This document shows, piece after piece, positions 1 through 10,865 of a DNA stretch of 64,000 bases; position 1 is the stretch's first letter, and each line of letters begins with the position of its first letter. The translations under genes and the position numbers were made by a program. The notes beneath the pieces were generated by a model. That model saw only the letters and a list, made by a program, of their open reading frames with translations. It was not told the origin of the DNA and ran no database searches. The DNA comes from Zymoseptoria tritici IPO323. Lineage: Eukaryota > Ascomycota > Dothideomycetes > Mycosphaerellales > Mycosphaerellaceae. The stretch covers positions 1,054,001-1,118,000 of the forward strand of contig NC_018215.1 of the NCBI RefSeq assembly GCF_000219625.1. Reading direction: 5' to 3'.

Positions 1-207
1 ACATATATGCAGAAACTTGTCAAGCCTACCTTAGGCACATTCGACCACAGGTACACGAGAACTCAACATCCCAATCATTTATGTTCCCAAGGACGGGTCC
101 ATTTCCGTGGACTTCCGCAAGGAGGGCCACTTGCAGGCCTGCCTCGAATGGACTTTACCGGAGAATCCATACAGGAATAATGCTTACTGTCGGAAACTCA
201 ATTAATT
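1..207 (+). other. possible 3' end of a truncated gene
   Basis: A reading frame ending in TAA at 205-207 gives a plausible C-terminal stretch (…DFRKEGHLQACLEWTLPENP…) preceded at about position 50 by an acceptor-like CACAG. The gene would start outside the window. A second frame is also open over about 57 codons here, so the choice is weak. No family is recognised. Confidence 0.2.
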
Positions 208-726
208 CCCTTTGCGGGCAGGTCTCGACAAAACTCGAGCTCCAATCCATGCTTTGCGGACAGGACCAGACTCTGGACCAAAAGCATGAAGTACTGCCCG
301 ACCCGACCGTCGACGGAGTACGCCCGAGCTAATGCGACCTCGCGAAACTGTCGATACCTGTTCTCAAAATGGTGTCGATTGAGTTTTTAGCGTAAGCACT
401 GCTTCATGTATGCGGCCCACAGCTTGTACTGTATACTTCCTTGACAACAAGCCTTGTCCCTCGTTCTGGGCTCGGCTACTGAGCACTAGGATCCGCCAAC
501 ATGGGTCAGCTCAAGCATCGACATCCGCGCATATTGAGCGCCCTGGCGACGTCGAGCATCAACGTTCAGTTTTGAAGGGAACGAGAGATAAGACCTGCGT
601 TCACGCCTGAACATTCCGCTCCCATTCTGCTGCCAACAATTCCGAAACTTCCTCGAGGTCAGAGCTAGCAGCAAGATCATCTTCAACAACAAAAAAGTCA
701 TCGATATCCACGCCACATCGACAATA

Positions 727-1118
727 ATGCAGATATTCCGGCTCTCCATCATCCTCGCACTTACTTCTACGGTCGCAGCATTCTTCGCAAGTCTCTCCAC
801 TTCGCCACGCGAGGATACTTTCGCGAACTAACACCGTCCAGCAATGCGTGAAGTGCGACCCTCATGCCGCCGGCGACTGTCAAGCGAACCCTTGGGGCAC
901 CTGTTCAGGAAATGCTCCGGAAGATACTGGCTACTGGTCCTGCATCCAAGTACGTTATTCCCTTTCTTCATTCATCACAGGAGCGACACCTGCTTGTGTT
1001 CCTTCGACTGACTTCGCCTCTCTCGAAGGACAAGCCTTGCTACACGCCTGACTTCAATGATTTACACGATTGCACACCGCATTATGGTGATCCTGGTCAA
1101 CATGCGGATTGCACTTAG
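727..1118 (+). CDS. small secreted cysteine-rich protein (SSP-1), three exons
   Basis: I join exons 727-786, 842-949 and 1029-1118 into an 85-residue protein. Residues 1-20 form a hydrophobic secretion signal (MQIFRLSIILALTSTVAAFF). The mature part has eight cysteines, the last three in the pattern PC-x10-C-x9-C. All splice phases are 0. Intron 1 (787-841, 55 bp) starts GCAAGT, the classic GC-AG donor, and has a CTAAC branch box before CCAG; no GT donor keeps the frame. Intron 2 (950-1028) starts GTACGT and ends TCGAAG. Exon number, intron phases, intron-1 length and C-terminal cysteine spacing match the gene at 1769-2156, so the two are probably paralogues. Role unknown; size, signal and cysteines fit a secreted effector-like or surface protein (inference). 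No transcript evidence supports the splicing. Confidence 0.62.
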
Positions 1119-1768
1119 CACTTATTTGCGCCCAGGGATCTGACGGTGCGGAAGGCCGAACACGCCTGCAGAGTCGGACAGGAGCATTGTGCACGCAAGA
1201 AACGGATGAAGGGGCTGCGAAGGAGACATGGGCTGCAATCGTGTGGGCAACAGGGCAAGGACGGAATTCCCGACTGTTGCGCGAACGGATTCGGACTAGC
1301 TATTCGTTGTACGCTGCGAGCATTCTGAAAGCTAGATGCTCTTTGTGAGGAAGACCGATCTTGACGGATATCGATCCCTACTGCGCAACACCGCGGAAGC
1401 GCAAGCAAGGATGAGTCGGATTTCGGGATGTTGCAGGCATCCGGTGATCGCGAGCTGCTCCTCTCCAGCCGGTGTATCCAGCTCAGCGATCGATCATTGA
1501 AGCACAGCCTGCTCAGCTGCGAGCCAACTTGTAAGAAGAGACCAGAGCGCTCTGTCTCGCGTCGTCATGCCGCCGGCTTCCGATCGCTGGCTTTGGCCTG
1601 GTCAATTGAATGACGCCGCGTGTCATACGGCCTTGCCATATGAGACCTTCCTTCTTCCCCTCAAACTCGCATCCTCACGGCCTCCTTCCACATCACGTGA
1701 AGATCCTCAAACCCAAGCATCACTACCACCAACGAGCCAACAACAACAACAAGCTCTCGACCATAGCA
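1119..1768. other. spacer between the two secreted-protein genes
   Basis: No gene that I can support. One short + frame (1146-1328) is Cys- and basic-rich (…SCGQQGKDGIPDCCANGF…) and might be a remnant of a third related exon, but I found no splice phase joining it to the upstream gene. The last ~150 bases before 1769 are CA/AAC-rich, as fungal 5' leaders often are. Confidence 0.3.
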
Positions 1769-2156
1769 ATGCAGCTCTTCACCGCCGCCGTCTTCCTCTC
1801 AATGCTGTCCGGCGCCCTAGCAGACTCAGTAGGTCCTCACTGACTCTCGTCTTTGCCGACTTCGCTAAGGATCCATCCCGCAGGGAACGACATCATACTG
1901 CCAGGCTCCCGATGCAAACTACAAGTACGGCCTGTGCATTGTCACACAGCCTGGTGTAGCTTCTGGAGGTGTGGCATGCGTCGAGGTACGTAGACATCGT
2001 TTGAGTACATGTTGTTGCCACGAGAGGATTGCTGCTGACTCCTTGTGCTTCTCGAAGGCCGCGCCCTGCGAATTCCCCAATGATCCGTCAAAGGGGTGCA
2101 CGGTCCACAAGGACGGCAACGGTGCAGACTGCCCACACAATCCGCGAAGAGTGTAG
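1769..2156 (+). CDS. small secreted cysteine-rich protein (SSP-2), three exons
   Basis: Exons 1769-1828, 1884-1985 and 2058-2156 join in phase 0 to an 86-residue protein. Residues 1-18 are a clear signal peptide ending with small residues (…LSMLSGALA). The mature part carries six cysteines, with ACVE-AAPC…GC…DC at the C-terminus aligning to SCIQ-DKPC…DC…DC of the gene at 727-1118. Intron 1 is GTAGGT…CCCGCAG (55 bp, the same length as intron 1 of the neighbour); intron 2 is GTACGT…CTCGAAG with CTGAC upstream. The tandem arrangement and shared intron positions indicate local duplication followed by strong divergence. Function is unknown; extracellular location is inferred from the signal peptide. 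Confidence 0.72.
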
Positions 2157-2245
2157 ATTGGGCGGAGTCGTTCTCTGGGAACGTCCTCAATAACGACTTA
2201 TCCCACACGCTTCGACTCCCCAACAGCACGACGACGAAAGATCCC

Positions 2246-2275
2246 TTGCACTTGCACTTGCACTTGCACTTGCAC
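2246..2275. repeat. (TTGCAC)n hexamer tandem repeat
   Basis: About five perfect copies of TTGCAC lie about 90 bases after the stop codon of the secreted-protein gene, probably in its 3' region. Confidence 0.85.
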
Positions 2276-2391
2276 ACTGCCCACCCTACCCACCCTGCCC
2301 GTTCACCACCCAGGTTGTCAGCGTTGCTGTTATCGACCGCTATGAGTTTTCGTCCGAGTGTGCACTTTGGTTGGACATGGTGATTCCCGAT

Positions 2392-2434
2392 GGAGGAGGA
2401 GGAGGAGGAGGAGGAGGAGGAGGAGGAGGAGGAG
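2392..2434. repeat. (GGA)n microsatellite
   Basis: A nearly perfect GGA trinucleotide run of about 14 copies in intergenic DNA. It generates long low-complexity frames on both strands that I do not regard as genes. Confidence 0.85.
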
Positions 2435-3025
2435 TTGCAGTTGGAGTCGAAGGAGATTGTGCCGTCCATGTGTCGCCTGGACCTTTACCTTAGCTGCCGC
2501 GCCCTCATGTGTCACCGAATCAGGAATACGTTCACACACCACTAAATTCATGTTCGTCTCATCAATCGTGCCGTGGAGTTTTGTCTTCGCTGTATTGTTC
2601 TGTCATGAAATCTGTTGACGGGGTTAAAGTTATGTGAAGTGGGGAGATGCAAGCTCGCGCCCCTTTCTACGACCAACAGAACGTGAGCGTGAGGATGTCA
2701 TCTTGAAGTCGAAATCGTTCAATATAAGTTGAAGTCGTTCAATGTACTCAACATCGCGGCGTGCGCGGAGAAGCTTGTTCGCTTCCAGGGGGTATGTACA
2801 ACATTTACAAGACACAATCATCAACGCTTGCAAGTCAGCCATATGCTATGGGGCCGACCAGAAACCAAGAAACTCCTCGCTGATGCCGCTCGCAATGGTT
2901 CAAATCATCTCCTGCCCAAGTCGTTGATGTCGTTGTCGCATTCCAGGTTGGTAGTCCAGGAATGCGAAGTTGCCAACAATCGGGCACTTTGCTCCCCTTC
3001 TTCCTATTCCTCAGAGTCTCATTCA

Positions 3026-4609
3026 TCACCACCCCAACGTCCCTAGTACAGCCTTCACCTCCGTCTCCTTGACCGTGCTGAAGTTCAGTGACCGGACCTG
3101 GCTGCCTTTCCTCAGCCTCGCGATTCCCGCGGTGACCTTCCAGCTCTCACTTTCAGCCAGGACAAAGAAGTACTTCTTCTTATCCACATCCCTCGTACAC
3201 GCCCGGAAGAGATGCAGTCCATTCTTCGCGCTTCCATCTTCGACCAAGTTCAGCGCCCAAGCTTTGACATCCCATTCTCGCTGTCCGACCTCTCGGACAT
3301 CGTCGTCGATGAAGAGGCCTCCAGTCTCGATGCGAAGGATCAGACCGTCGGTTACTGGACCTTGGCCGGAGACGAGTTGAGACAGAGGACGGAGGGGTGA
3401 CTTGTCGCTGAAGAGATACACGGCTTTGATCTGGATCTTGTTTGGGTTGGTGGTCGAGTACGGTCCACGATGAGAGGGCGGCGGTGTTGTCCGTGCCGTG
3501 CTTTGACTCGGAGCGTAGCTGCTCTCGCTCACGCCGGAGACGGACGATGCACATGACTTGTACGTGGAGGTCTTGGACGGCGAGGAGGCTTTCTTCGGGG
3601 TGTCGTACGGTCGGTAAGAGTATGCGTCCTCTGTCCCGGTTTGTGATCTCGCAGTCGGCTGTTGAGCCTGAGCCTGAGCCTGAGCCTGAGCTTGAGCTTG
3701 AGCTTGAGCTTGAGCTTGAGCTTGAGCTTTTGCCTTCTCCTCCCGCTCGCGCTTGATGCGCTCTCGTGCCTCGCGCTCTCGTGTTTCCTTTTCTCTTGCG
3801 CGCGCCTGCTCCCATTTTTCGATCTCCGCCTTGGCCTTTGCCGCGCGTTCTGCTTCCTCGCGCACCTTTTGCGCCTCTTCTCGCTTCTTCTTCAGCTCTT
3901 CTGCTCGCTTCCGTTCCTCCTCTCGCTTCTTTGTCTCTTCCCGAGCCTTTTCCCACCCACTTGCGGCGGGTGACGGTCGCGGAGGCGGAGGTTGCGATGA
4001 CTGCGGCGGCGGAGGTTGTGATGACTGCGGCGGCGGAGGTTGTGATGACTGCGGCGGCGGAGGTTGCGATGACTGCGGCGGCGGAGGTTGTGATGACTGC
4101 GGCGGCGGACGTGGAGGTGATTGCGGCGGCGGTTGTGGCGGTGTCTGAGGTGGCGGCCGTGGTGGTGATGAATATGTGTTTCCGTGGGGGCCTGTCGAGT
4201 GTCGATTTTGTTGCGAGTAGCTTGCGCCAGCAGATCCACCCCCGGACGGCGGCGGCGGTCCTGCTTTCCACTCTGCCTGCATGCGTCCAACCGCCCACGC
4301 GCCAATTCCAACGGCCACCAACAGCCCGACCGTACCGAATCCATTCGCCAACGCCAACGCCGCGCAGTACTTGACCAGCGGCGAGAAAGTGTTGTATAGG
4401 TAGACCACGATGAACGTGCAACAACAGCCGGCGATGAACGAATTCATGTGTGGTGCGAGCGACGGCAAGTATACGAAACCGCTGCCGGCCGAGTGTGGTG
4501 GTATGATGAATATGTCGTAATTGCCATCTGGAAGGTTGTTCGACGAAGAGCGTGGTTGTTGGTATTCGCCATGAGGTGGCGGGGGTGGTGGTGCTTCAGC
4601 TGAAGCCAT
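3026..4609 (-). CDS. proline-rich membrane protein with charged coiled coil, conserved-type fungal hypothetical
   Basis: The frame is open from 4705, but I prefer the start at 4609 (MASAEAPPPPPPHG), because the 32 residues upstream look like translated leader; the protein is then 527 residues. From N to C: a Pro-rich head; two hydrophobic stretches at about residues 53-75 and 80-105, separated by the short polar turn NTFSPLVKY; a Pro/Gln region with tandem SQPPPPQ units; a strongly charged Lys/Glu/Arg helix (…EEERKRAEELKKKREEAQ…); a (QA)n run; a Ser/Thr-rich linker; and a compact C-terminal domain of about 130 residues with alternating beta-like segments. The architecture suggests a membrane-anchored cytoplasmic protein. 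I do not recognise a named family or enzymatic motif. Confidence 0.75.
   Translation of the reverse strand: MASAEAPPPPPPHGEYQQPRSSSNNLPDGNYDIFIIPPHSAGSGFVYLPSLAPHMNSFIAGCCCTFIVVYLYNTFSPLVKYCAALALANGFGTVGLLVAVGIGAWAVGRMQAEWKAGPPPPSGGGSAGASYSQQNRHSTGPHGNTYSSPPRPPPQTPPQPPPQSPPRPPPQSSQPPPPQSSQPPPPQSSQPPPPQSSQPPPPQSSQPPPPRPSPAASGWEKAREETKKREEERKRAEELKKKREEAQKVREEAERAAKAKAEIEKWEQARAREKETREREARERIKREREEKAKAQAQAQAQAQAQAQAQAQAQAQQPTARSQTGTEDAYSYRPYDTPKKASSPSKTSTYKSCASSVSGVSESSYAPSQSTARTTPPPSHRGPYSTTNPNKIQIKAVYLFSDKSPLRPLSQLVSGQGPVTDGLILRIETGGLFIDDDVREVGQREWDVKAWALNLVEDGSAKNGLHLFRACTRDVDKKKYFFVLAESESWKVTAGIARLRKGSQVRSLNFSTVKETEVKAVLGTLGW
3662..3730. repeat. (QA)n-coding hexamer array
   Basis: On the + strand the array reads GAGCCT then GAGCTT repeated; on the coding (-) strand it encodes alternating Gln-Ala. 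The six-base period keeps the frame, so length changes would alter repeat number without disrupting the protein. Confidence 0.85.
3993..4110. repeat. in-frame tandem repeat coding SQPPPPQ units
   Basis: Roughly five near-identical 24-base units (TGCGGCGGCGGAGGTTGTGATGAC-type on +) encode Pro/Gln/Ser repeats in the membrane protein at 3026-4609. Units differ mainly at one C/T site, suggesting recent expansion. Confidence 0.8.
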
Positions 4610-5830
4610 CCTGCCACTTATAGCGCGAAGCCAACTTTGTGTTGTTGTTTTGTTGAGTCGCGGGCGGCCGAGACCGCTATAGGTCGAGGATCGTGGTGTA
4701 TACAATCATGCGCCGGTCTTGTATAGTACAAGGCATGTGAAGAGTTGTATTCGTTCGAGGGTTACTGAAGCTTTGTGCTCGGGCCAGTCGTTCGGACGTC
4801 GGTATGGTTGTCAAGGTGGGTTTTAGCAGCGGACAAAACGCAAAAGTTCAATTCCCTAAGAGCATCTCAATCCTCGACTCCGCAAAACGCCTGGAATTCT
4901 TCGAAAAGTCGACCGTTTCGTGAAGAACGGTTTCCAGCGCACGGGAAGCGCTGGACGGGTGTAATAAATGCCAACGGCCCGCAGCTGCAGGCTTGCGAGA
5001 CGGTTCTCGTGTTTCGTGGGTAGGTTCGCACAAACGGCGAGGATGACAAGGATGTGCCGCTCGGGAGTTGAAGGTGAACGGATGATTCAATGCACAAGGA
5101 AATCGAGTGTCATGAAGACAGAAGAAAGAAGGATGTTGCCTGGAAGATGATTCTCTGTCTCTCCTTTAGAGCCAATGAGGCCCCTGCTGCAGTGCTAACG
5201 AATAAGACCAATGCGACCCTGTCCACGATGCTTCATTTGCTGACTTCCAATGCGCGGACATGTCGCCGCTTCCTTTGACTGGGTCTGATCAGATCGTTCT
5301 CGTTCATCGGAAGACTCTGCTTGGTGCGTTTGCTCACCGCCGTGCAGATGGACTGCCACGTTGTGCCAGCATCCCTGGGTGTTTTGCAGCGTTCGGCACT
5401 TTGCCCGCAGCGATAATAGCGCTAAGAGCCCATAGCAACCGGCAGCGCGGTCAGATGATGTCAAGCGTGATGTGCCGGGGCTGGGGAGGCTGGGAGTCGA
5501 TTCTTCCTTTGCGTTCACACAGTATCTTCTCCTAGCAAGTGCTCACCGTGGGAACATCAGCCGACATTGTTGGGCAGCAGTGGAGTGAGGTCATGCCATC
5601 GCGGATCGCCGAGACATGTTGCAACGCTCATCAGCTCCAACGCTTGTGAAGCCGTTGCTGATCTTTCTACCGTACCAACCTGAGATTGTGAGATCTGCTA
5701 CCGTTCGAACCATTCTCTATTCGTACAATGCTACGGCTCTGCCTAATGCTATCGCATCCAGTGTCCAGTAGCCGTCATTGGAGATGAGATGACACTCGCA
5801 GACACACCACCCTTTACGCACTCCTCGACC
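4610..5830. other. intergenic
   Basis: About 1.2 kb without a supported gene. It should hold the promoter and leader of the membrane-protein gene at 3026-4609 and the 3' region of the DUF1772 gene. The frames present (for example 5195-5518 -) show no domain and no splice continuity. Confidence 0.4.
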
Positions 5831-6535
5831 CTACATGCGATTCGCACCCGATCCGAATTTGAGCGTCGCCGGCACCACATCCGTACGATCCACAGCCGCC
5901 CAGACCGCAGTCACAGCGCTGATACCCGCGATCACGGCTCGTCCGAGGTTGATCGTAGCCCACTGGTCGACCAGACCGTGCGTGGTCTCCTCCTTTGCGA
6001 CACTGGCTTCAGCGCTGGCGTCGGTGAGTGAGGCTTTGGCGAGAGACTGAGCTTTGGCTTCGAGCTTCTGGTTGACGGGTTCGAAGAGGAAGATGCTGTA
6101 TGGGATGAGGGAGAGGAGCAGGCCGGAAGAGGTAGCGTAGAGGATGGATGTCTTGGTCCAGGCATGATCTGGGATACTGCTGTTAGTGTTTGAGGAACGG
6201 AATAGTCCTGGCGAAACCTCGTACCTCTGTAGGCGATGTAGGAGAATACACCCGAGCTGAAGATTGCCACGGCTGGCGCGAGCCACTTATCGGCGTCGAA
6301 TTGCTTCTTCCACTGGCGCGCGAGAAGTGGAGCCGGTGCTTCGAGCAGAGCTGGCGTGGTCGCGAAGCTGGCATTGAATGCTTTGCCTGGGTGAAGTGTC
6401 AGAGATGCCGAATTCGGCGCAACGGCGCAGTGGAGACTAACCTGCGAAGAACGCTGTGCTGGTGAGTCCAAGCACTTGAGCAACGCGCAATGGCGTGCCC
6501 AAGTTGTCGGTGTAAAAGGCGCCGAATTGAGCCAT
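5831..6535 (-). CDS. DUF1772 (anthrone-oxygenase-like) membrane protein, three exons
   Basis: Exons on the minus strand are 6442-6535, 6225-6386 and 5831-6168, giving 197 residues. Introns are 6387-6441 (GTTAGT…CACCCAG) and 6169-6224 (GTACGA…CCCAG). There are four hydrophobic segments: around residues 15-35 (VAQVLGLTSTAFFAG), 70-88, 95-118 (YATSSGLLLSLIPYSIFLF) and a C-terminal one following the typical W-x-T-x-N-x-x-R-A pattern of the DUF1772 family (WATINLGRAVIAG). Family members include anthrone oxygenases, but most fungal copies are uncharacterised and no polyketide cluster is visible here, so I make no pathway claim. The splice model preserves frame and hydrophobicity throughout. Confidence 0.78.
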
Positions 6536-7098
6536 TTCGTCGGTAAGCTTGGAGTTCGGTTCGATTTTGATGGAAGTGATGTTGATGTTGACGATAGCTT
6601 GAGCAAAGGTGGTGGTTTTCTGAACGTGAGGTTGATGTTACCTCAAAAGCGACGTTGGGAAGCTCCTTGCTTCGTGTGTCAGGTTTGGTGATGCAGGCTG
6701 ACGCAAGGTGTTTGTCGCGACTTCCCCATATATTCTGCCCTGTTTCTTCACTTTGGCAGGGATCTACTTCACCTTTTGCATGTGAAAGTCGCAATGTAGA
6801 ATACGAAGTGACGGCTTTGCGCTGTGTGGCGACGTCCTCCTGATTGACCTGCACATTCGGAGTCTAGCCAGAAGACCTGTCATCTCTCCAGCTGCACGTG
6901 ATATCGTGCCCTCTCCACGACGGACACATCTACTAGCTATGTCCATTGTGAAGCATGCTTACCCCACAAGGAGGTGGTCGTAGGTGCGTTGCATACATAT
7001 CCAACCCTCAACCCAGGCCAATCCGAAGCCACCACGAAAGCGAGGGTATCCAAATGCCTCCCGCTCAAAACAAAAAGCTATCCAACAAGAACGCTCAC
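6536..7098. other. intergenic
   Basis: Holds the promoter of the DUF1772 gene and the 3' flank of the rhodopsin-domain gene. No gene or RNA recognised. Confidence 0.4.
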
Positions 7099-8666
7099 TC
7101 AAATGCTCTCCACCCGATACGACGTCTCCTGATGGATGATCATCCGATCTGAGTCATCACTCCTTCTCATGCTCAATGATGCCAGGCCGCCCGTTGCGCC
7201 GTTCTTCTTCTTCTGTTTCGCACCCTCTCCGCTCACGTTGACGCGATATTCGAGCCACTCGGGCCGGAGACGTGCGGGCCGTGTTGTGCCATCGTTTCCC
7301 GGCTCAGAGTCGAGGCGTGAGCCGGACTTGTTATTCAGGGATTGCAATTGGACGCTGGTGTGGTGTGATCGCTGCTCGGAGCCGGAGACCGTGGTGGTGT
7401 TGCCGTACATGGTCATCAGGCCTGGGTCAGGGAGTCAGCTGTGCTCGGCAGGTGGTGGACGGAGAAGGTGGACACTCACCTCTTGACATGAACGCCCACA
7501 AGAAGGTCCGCAAGCAGGGGAAAGAAGCTGAAATGATCGAGAACGCCAGCAGGACCTCCTCCCATACGACCGCGTTGACAATCCCGATGCTGTTGCGTCC
7601 GCCGCGGAGAAACTGGAAGTAAGTGACCGTGACAGCGATGCTGAAGCCCAGTACAATTAATCTGAAGATGTAGACTATAACAAAATGGGAAGGCTTAGCA
7701 GTCATTCGGAATCAGGGTATGAGGGCAGACTGATGCCTGCTGGCATAGCCCGAGAGACAATCTCGGACGGCCACAGGCCTCCTGCCCTTCGCTCGTCTTA
7801 CCCAGCACGACAATGCGCTTTTTGGATGCTCTCAGCTGATTCTTGCTAATGAACCAGACGGGCATGGCAAGGACGAATATCTCGCTGAGGCCGTCCAGGA
7901 TGGTGATGATAGCCCATCGGACTTCCTACATTTGGGGTCAGTGGCATTCGCGGGGAGAAAGCCTCGGGCTGCACGGACATTCGCATCGCATACTGCGTTG
8001 ACCCTGGCGATGAGAGCCTCCTCGGGTCTGCATCCCGCCGAGCTGAGGAGCACTCCTGCAATTCCGTAAAGAATTGTTATTGCGTAGGCTACTCCGAAGA
8101 TGATGTTCTCCCTGCGAGGCGATGTCAACGATTGTCCAATTTGAAGGCAGTGAATCGACGCACTTGTGAATGTCTCCGGCAAAGATTCGGCGGGTAAAGA
8201 TGAGAATGCTGAGCTTGGAGAGGCAGTGAGATACGAAGAAAGGTACTCTGGCGGCAAAGTATAACTGTCATCATGTTAGACGTGCGTTCTGCCGGCAAAT
8301 GTCCCCTGCCAAAACATCAACACGATCCCTGAGAAAGGATTGGTATCCATGCAGCTCGACCAGGACAATACAAAAGGTACAATCCTCGCTTACCCGGGCT
8401 GCAGTCTTCATCGCAGAATCACTCAGAGCGAGCTCGGATACACCCAATCCATGGCTGAGCGACGTAAACAGCAATCCCCAGTGCAGAAACGCTGTGACAT
8501 AACTGCCTCCCAGTACCAGATCATCCCACCAGAGAAGGCCCCATTTTCCAGTCACTCGCGCCGCCAGACATAGCAAGCTGTATATCAAGGCCAGGAATCC
8601 CGTTACCCAAAGCCAGGCGCGGTGGTCGGTATCTGTCGTGGGCACGAATCCGGCGCCGTCAATCAT
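7099..8666 (-). CDS. fungal rhodopsin-domain integral membrane protein (PTH11/SAT-like), six exons
   Basis: Minus-strand exons 8394-8666, 8164-8264, 7979-8111, 7802-7925, 7480-7674 and 7099-7421 join to 382 residues. Landmarks of the fungal rhodopsin domain are visible: an N-terminal TM followed by ARVTGKWGLLWWDD, a helix with KLSILIFTRRIF, a GCRPEE…VC loop, the segment WAIITILDGLSEIFVLAMPVWFI, and a seventh helix (…VLLAFSIISASFPCLR). The 105-residue tail is polar and ends with basic and Ser/Asp-rich stretches, as in these seven-helix proteins. Two introns are unusually long for the window (8265-8393 and 7675-7801, ~128 bp), the others 52-58 bp; intron 3 (7926-7978) uses the weaker donor GTCCGT. 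Relatives are putative G-protein-coupled surface sensors; ligand unknown. Confidence 0.83.
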
Positions 8667-10865
8667 GATCGCCCGGCTGTCGGCTCGCGAGAGAACATGG
8701 ACCTGTGGAGGCGAGGAGTAATATGTATGTATGCAGTAATAATAATGACGAGAAACGGGCCAGCAGAGTGGAGGTCGGAACGCAGGCGAGATGGAGGATT
8801 CGTCCGGCAGTTGAAGCACGAAAAGAGGTCCCACCCGCCGAGGGACTAGAAGTTCCTACCCGCGAAGGAAGACGGCGTGCTTGACTGATAAGGTGCAGCG
8901 CTGGACGCAGGACTCGAGATTCGCAGCCAGCGTGCAGATGTCAATGAAAGCATAACTTGAAAATGTGTCGTATTGCTCCGCGTGTCTGCTGTGCCACTTC
9001 TCTGCCCAACGCAGGTCGCTCGCATATGAACACGACTCAAACTCACCTTTCTGCATGTTGATCGACGCCGGACGATCTGGATTTGAGAGAGGCAGTAGCG
9101 GCCTCGGGCTACCAGGCCTGGCACAAGCCGAAAGAACGTTGGGGGCATCCGGTTGCGCCTAGTCGCGAGACACACCCAATCATGGCGGAGTGGTCCGCAC
9201 GATTAGATGCGGGAGGTTGCGTGATTGAGGGACATAGGGGCGGAGAATCTATGGTATCTTCACGGAGTGATGTTGAACACTGAACACGCGTCGTCAGGGA
9301 AGAAGTCCTATCGGAGATAGTTTTCTTATTGCAAGGTCAACCCGGTAAAGGTTTCGCTGATCAAGGGAAGAGGGCCGAAGCTGAAGGCTGCACCTGATGA
9401 ACGCCGCAGAAGCAATCGTCCTTCAATCTGGCCATTGTGCATTTTCAGCTCCCAATATGACTCTATTCACGCCTCGATGGTGTTATAAGTTGCATTCCTA
9501 CCCATAGCATGGCGGCTATTCGGCCATTGACACACCTTCCGACTGGCAATTGGCCGGTCTGCTCTGGGTGTTGTGAGCTATTGCGAGCATGCGGACTGTC
9601 GCGGTGATCTCGCTCAACGCGTCGATGCTATACAAATGCACTTGCACCACCTGGAACGCGCACCGTGGTGAGCTTTTGCGTCCTGCCTGCGCATACAAAG
9701 CATCTTCTCTCAGTCCAATTGCTGCAGGCCTCCCTGGTCTTCGATTTCAAGCCTTGCATTCGGACCCGCTTCCCATTCCTTCTCGAAAAGCCTAACGAGA
9801 CCTCACGACTAGCCAGTCTGGGTGTAGACCGCGGCAGGGACCAGAAGCGGTCACAGGCCGTGAACCTGCCTGAGGACTTTCGTTCGTCGCACGAACAAAT
9901 AACGACAGATGGCTGTCGCTTCGGCACACTGCAGTCGTGAGTGTGGAAGGTCTGCACATGTGCCTCTGCCGCAACTCCGCGAAGCAACCCAGGCTGTCGA
10001 ACACTGGACGAAGCATCGCATCTCCACATTGTGGCGTCATTGTACTTGGATGCGGACCAGGGACTGATCGACCCGGTCCAGACGGCCGAATCTTCCGTGC
10101 CAGCCCAGCCCAGCTGGTTTCGTTCATGAGTCGCTGACTACAGCTTGGTATGTCTGGATGGCTGACGCACTATGGTTCACATATACGTCGTAGAATGGTG
10201 GTATCGTTGACGAGCACAGTACCGCGACATCGCTTAAAGTGGGACTGCTATCCTCGGCATCGGAAGCGATAAGGTATTTACGGCGCAATGGCAAACCTCC
10301 GGCAGAGCTGCGGACGAGCTTGACAGCCCCACGGTCCCCGTCTGTCGATCACGACGTCCGGCGTTGAGAACCAACAAGAGCGGAGCTCAGCCGAGGAGAA
10401 CCGTCGCAGATTTATGGGAGCAGAAATCCTTCGGCGATCTCGTAAAATCGTGCTGCAAGAGCTTCGAGTGCAGTAGTTGGTCGCTGGTCTGCGTGCTAGA
10501 AGAGCAATGACAACCGGACTCGCTCTTCGCCGACGCCGAACGTTCCTCCCATCTCCACTCACCAATAGGAGGTCTCTGCTATCGATCTGCTGCAACGTGG
10601 AAAGCCTGCTCATCATCTGCGAGTGAGAGCGTGCACCACGCGTGGTAAGAGCGTTAAGTGGGTCTCTCTCCCGCGAGGAAGGTCGCTTCGTGCACTTCGG
10701 TCACCTCTGATGAACATCACTTGTGCAGTCCATTAATAAGACCTCGCCATCGTCGTTTTGCCCCTAGCTCGGCAGCGGTTCGGCACATTCTTATCTTTTC
10801 TTTTTACCTTGGACTGCTGTTGAGACCTCGTCGTCGCGGGCGCGCAAACAGCAACAGCAATCAGG
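8667..10865. other. 2.2-kb intergenic stretch
   Basis: No convincing gene. A short minus frame at 8856-9056 is Cys-containing and protein-like but has no signal peptide, domain or splice partner. The region separates two divergently transcribed genes and should carry both promoters. No repeats or RNA genes were seen. Confidence 0.35.

Larger units (their letters stand above)
2157..3025. other. intergenic, with two simple repeats
   Basis: No gene supported. The interval contains a hexamer array at 2246-2275 and a GGA array near 2392-2434 (separate entries), plus a short direct duplication of GAAGTCG…TCGTTCAAT near 2705-2745. Confidence 0.5.

Noticed and set aside
1146..1328. 60-codon Cys-rich frame as a fourth exon of the first secreted-protein gene
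   Set aside because: No donor/acceptor pair with the correct phase connects it, and the paralogue ends at the equivalent position.
2246..2434. Regularly spaced repeats as a possible CRISPR array
   Set aside because: Simple hexamer and trinucleotide microsatellites without spacers, in a eukaryotic genome.
3180..4424. 414-codon second minus frame with Ala/Thr/Ser repeats
   Set aside because: Produced by reading the QA and Pro repeat arrays of the real gene in another frame.
9628..10129. Overlapping open frames on both strands in the 2.2-kb intergenic region
   Set aside because: Mutually overlapping, no domains, no signal peptides and no splice continuity.
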